NCBI RefSeq assembly: GCF_009193295.2
Contig: NZ_CP059973.1
Coordinates: 3,348,001-3,412,000 of the forward strand
Reading direction: 5' to 3'
From: Bacteroides luhongzhouii
Lineage (GTDB): Bacteria; Bacteroidota; Bacteroidia; Bacteroidales; Bacteroidaceae
DNA length: 64,000 nt
Part shown: piece by piece, positions 63,202 to 64,000 of the stretch
Layout: the number at the start of each line of letters is the position of its first letter
Position numbering within the stretch: position 1 is the stretch's first letter
Program-made: the position numbers and the translations under genes
The notes under the pieces: generated by a model
What the model was told of the DNA's origin: nothing
What the model saw: only the letters and a program-made list of their open reading frames with translations
Databases searched by the model: none

Positions 63202-64000
63202 ATGATGGACGAGAAATGGGATAAATACTTTTTCGGAGAATTGACCGAAGAGGAAAAACGGGAACTTTTTCAGAAATTGGAAAAAGATGAAACGATGAAG
63301 CGGGAATTTGCAGAAATGCAGAATATCGTTGGTCTGTCCGGGTTATTACCTAGAGAAGATGATTCTTTGAAAGGAGAACGAAATCTGGAAGCATTAATGA
63401 GTCGTCAGGAGAAAAAGCTAAAACGAAAACGAGTATTTCAAATCATACGTTATGCGGCTTCGGCTGCTGCTATGATTGCTCTGACATGGATGCTTGCCTG
63501 GTACATGTTTGTTGGTTCGGAGACTCCTTCTTTTACGGAGATTACAGTTCCGAAGGGACAACGGGTGCATTTAATTCTGCCGGATGGCAGTGAAGCATGG
63601 CTTAGTTCTCTTTCTACTTTGAAATGGCCTTCTGTTTTCTCTTCTGATGCGCGTACTGTGGAGTTGAATGGAGAAGGTTTTTTCACAGTGACAAAAGATG
63701 CTTCCCGACCTTTTACAGTACAGACAAAGAAATATGATGTAAGAGTGCTTGGAACGGAATTTAACGTATATGCTTATAGTAGTAGTGAGAAGTTTGAGAC
63801 TGACCTGCTTTCAGGTAAAGTGAGAGTAAGCTCTAATGATGACCCCGAAGAAATAGTCAATTTGTTGCCTAATGAAAAAGTCTCTTTGGTAGATGGAAAA
63901 CTGATTAAGTCTTCTTCTTCTTTTGGAGGCAAACAATATCGTGAACAAGGAATCTATGACTTTGAAGAGTTGACTTTAGGTGAAGTGCTGGAAAGATTGG
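63202..64000 (+). CDS. FecR-family anti-sigma factor, 3' end outside window
   Basis: Open from the ATG at 63202 (a second ATG follows at once) to the end of the window, 266 codons and not stopped. N-terminal cytoplasmic sigma-binding region (DKYFFGELTEEEKRELFQKL). One membrane helix at ~83-104 (ASAAAMIALTWMLAWYMFV). The periplasmic FecR domain includes EITVPKGQRVHLILPDGSE, GFFTVTKDASRPFTVQT and VRVLGTEFNVYAY. A DUF4974-like C-domain begins at FEELTLGEVLERL. It likely holds the sigma factor at 62473 until a TonB receptor signals. The receptor should be encoded just beyond base 64000. Confidence 0.93.
   Translation, partial: MMDEKWDKYFFGELTEEEKRELFQKLEKDETMKREFAEMQNIVGLSGLLPREDDSLKGERNLEALMSRQEKKLKRKRVFQIIRYAASAAAMIALTWMLAWYMFVGSETPSFTEITVPKGQRVHLILPDGSEAWLSSLSTLKWPSVFSSDARTVELNGEGFFTVTKDASRPFTVQTKKYDVRVLGTEFNVYAYSSSEKFETDLLSGKVRVSSNDDPEEIVNLLPNEKVSLVDGKLIKSSSSFGGKQYREQGIYDFEELTLGEVLERL

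Noticed and set aside
1..64000. CRISPR array, insertion sequence or rRNA operon
   Set aside because: No regularly spaced direct repeats, transposase or rRNA sequence was found on reading the window.

Overview
The window looks like chromosome of a gut Bacteroides (Bacteroidota). The evidence is a SusC/SusD-type polysaccharide utilization locus (PUL), many SPII lipoproteins, GH92 and GxGYxYP proteins, an ECF sigma/FecR pair, HU-like/amidase genes, and at least 22 copies of the Bacteroides -7 promoter element TAnnTTTG placed just upstream of gene starts. The species cannot be fixed from sequence alone. No rRNA, CRISPR array, insertion sequence, integrase or phage module was seen.

Layout. 1-991: end of an HU-like gene, a small membrane peptide and a PGRP-type amidase, translationally overlapped. 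1019-3991: pflB-pflA (minus). 4232-4482: two tRNA-Ser genes (UGA, GGA). 4557-8738: hydB-hydA-hydC, an NADH-linked [FeFe] hydrogenase operon (minus). 9233-14246: a three-gene envelope operon (DUF3575; carboxypeptidase-regulatory/OmpA-like protein; a 788-residue protein made of four tandem beta-barrel-like repeats) behind a promoter that runs directly into a strong hairpin. 14562-15993: two lipoproteins. 16071-18108: uxuA and an SDR fructuronate-reductase-like gene, divergent from an AraC regulator, which is followed by a stranded C-terminal piece of a GH97 enzyme. 19367-20510: HipA-like kinase plus DUF3037. 20993-26245: NlpE-like lipoprotein, CNNM/CorC protein, M48 protease and TonB receptor. 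26427-27706: DUF2007 protein and esterase. 28115-30418: DUF4595-like lipoprotein and S41 protease. 30576-32317: mnmA and a RelE-type toxin-antitoxin pair. 32388-37031: response regulator, DUF4251, NhaC, a small membrane protein and an MFS transporter. 37058-45282: PBP1C and alpha-2-macroglobulin. 45383-46844: FKBP, a frameshifted LytTR gene not visible as one open frame, a 52-residue membrane peptide and DUF1622. 47129-48860: Fe-S scaffold plus GGGtGRT protein. 49098-62325: HsmA and a PUL with a membrane-spanning Kelch/winged-helix regulator. 62473-64000: ECF sigma and a FecR anti-sigma that runs off the window.

How the genes fit together. PFL and HydABC form a fermentative block: pyruvate cleavage to formate and acetyl-CoA, and NADH/ferredoxin reoxidation to H2. 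UxuA and the SDR handle hexuronates under a probable AraC sensor. The PUL at 49592-62325 probably senses a glycan by a one-component inner-membrane regulator, binds and imports it with a LamG lipoprotein and SusCD, and processes it with GxGYxYP and a GH92 alpha-mannosidase, so a mannose-containing host or yeast glycan is the likely target. A2M and PBP1C form the known envelope defence/repair pairing.

Most unusual items: the four-fold repeat outer-membrane protein and its hairpin-led operon; the LytTR gene broken by one base in an A6 run; the orphan GH97 tail; a terminator whose arm contains the next gene's promoter element; the fused sensor-regulator; and the scaffold/GGGtGRT pair of unknown function.
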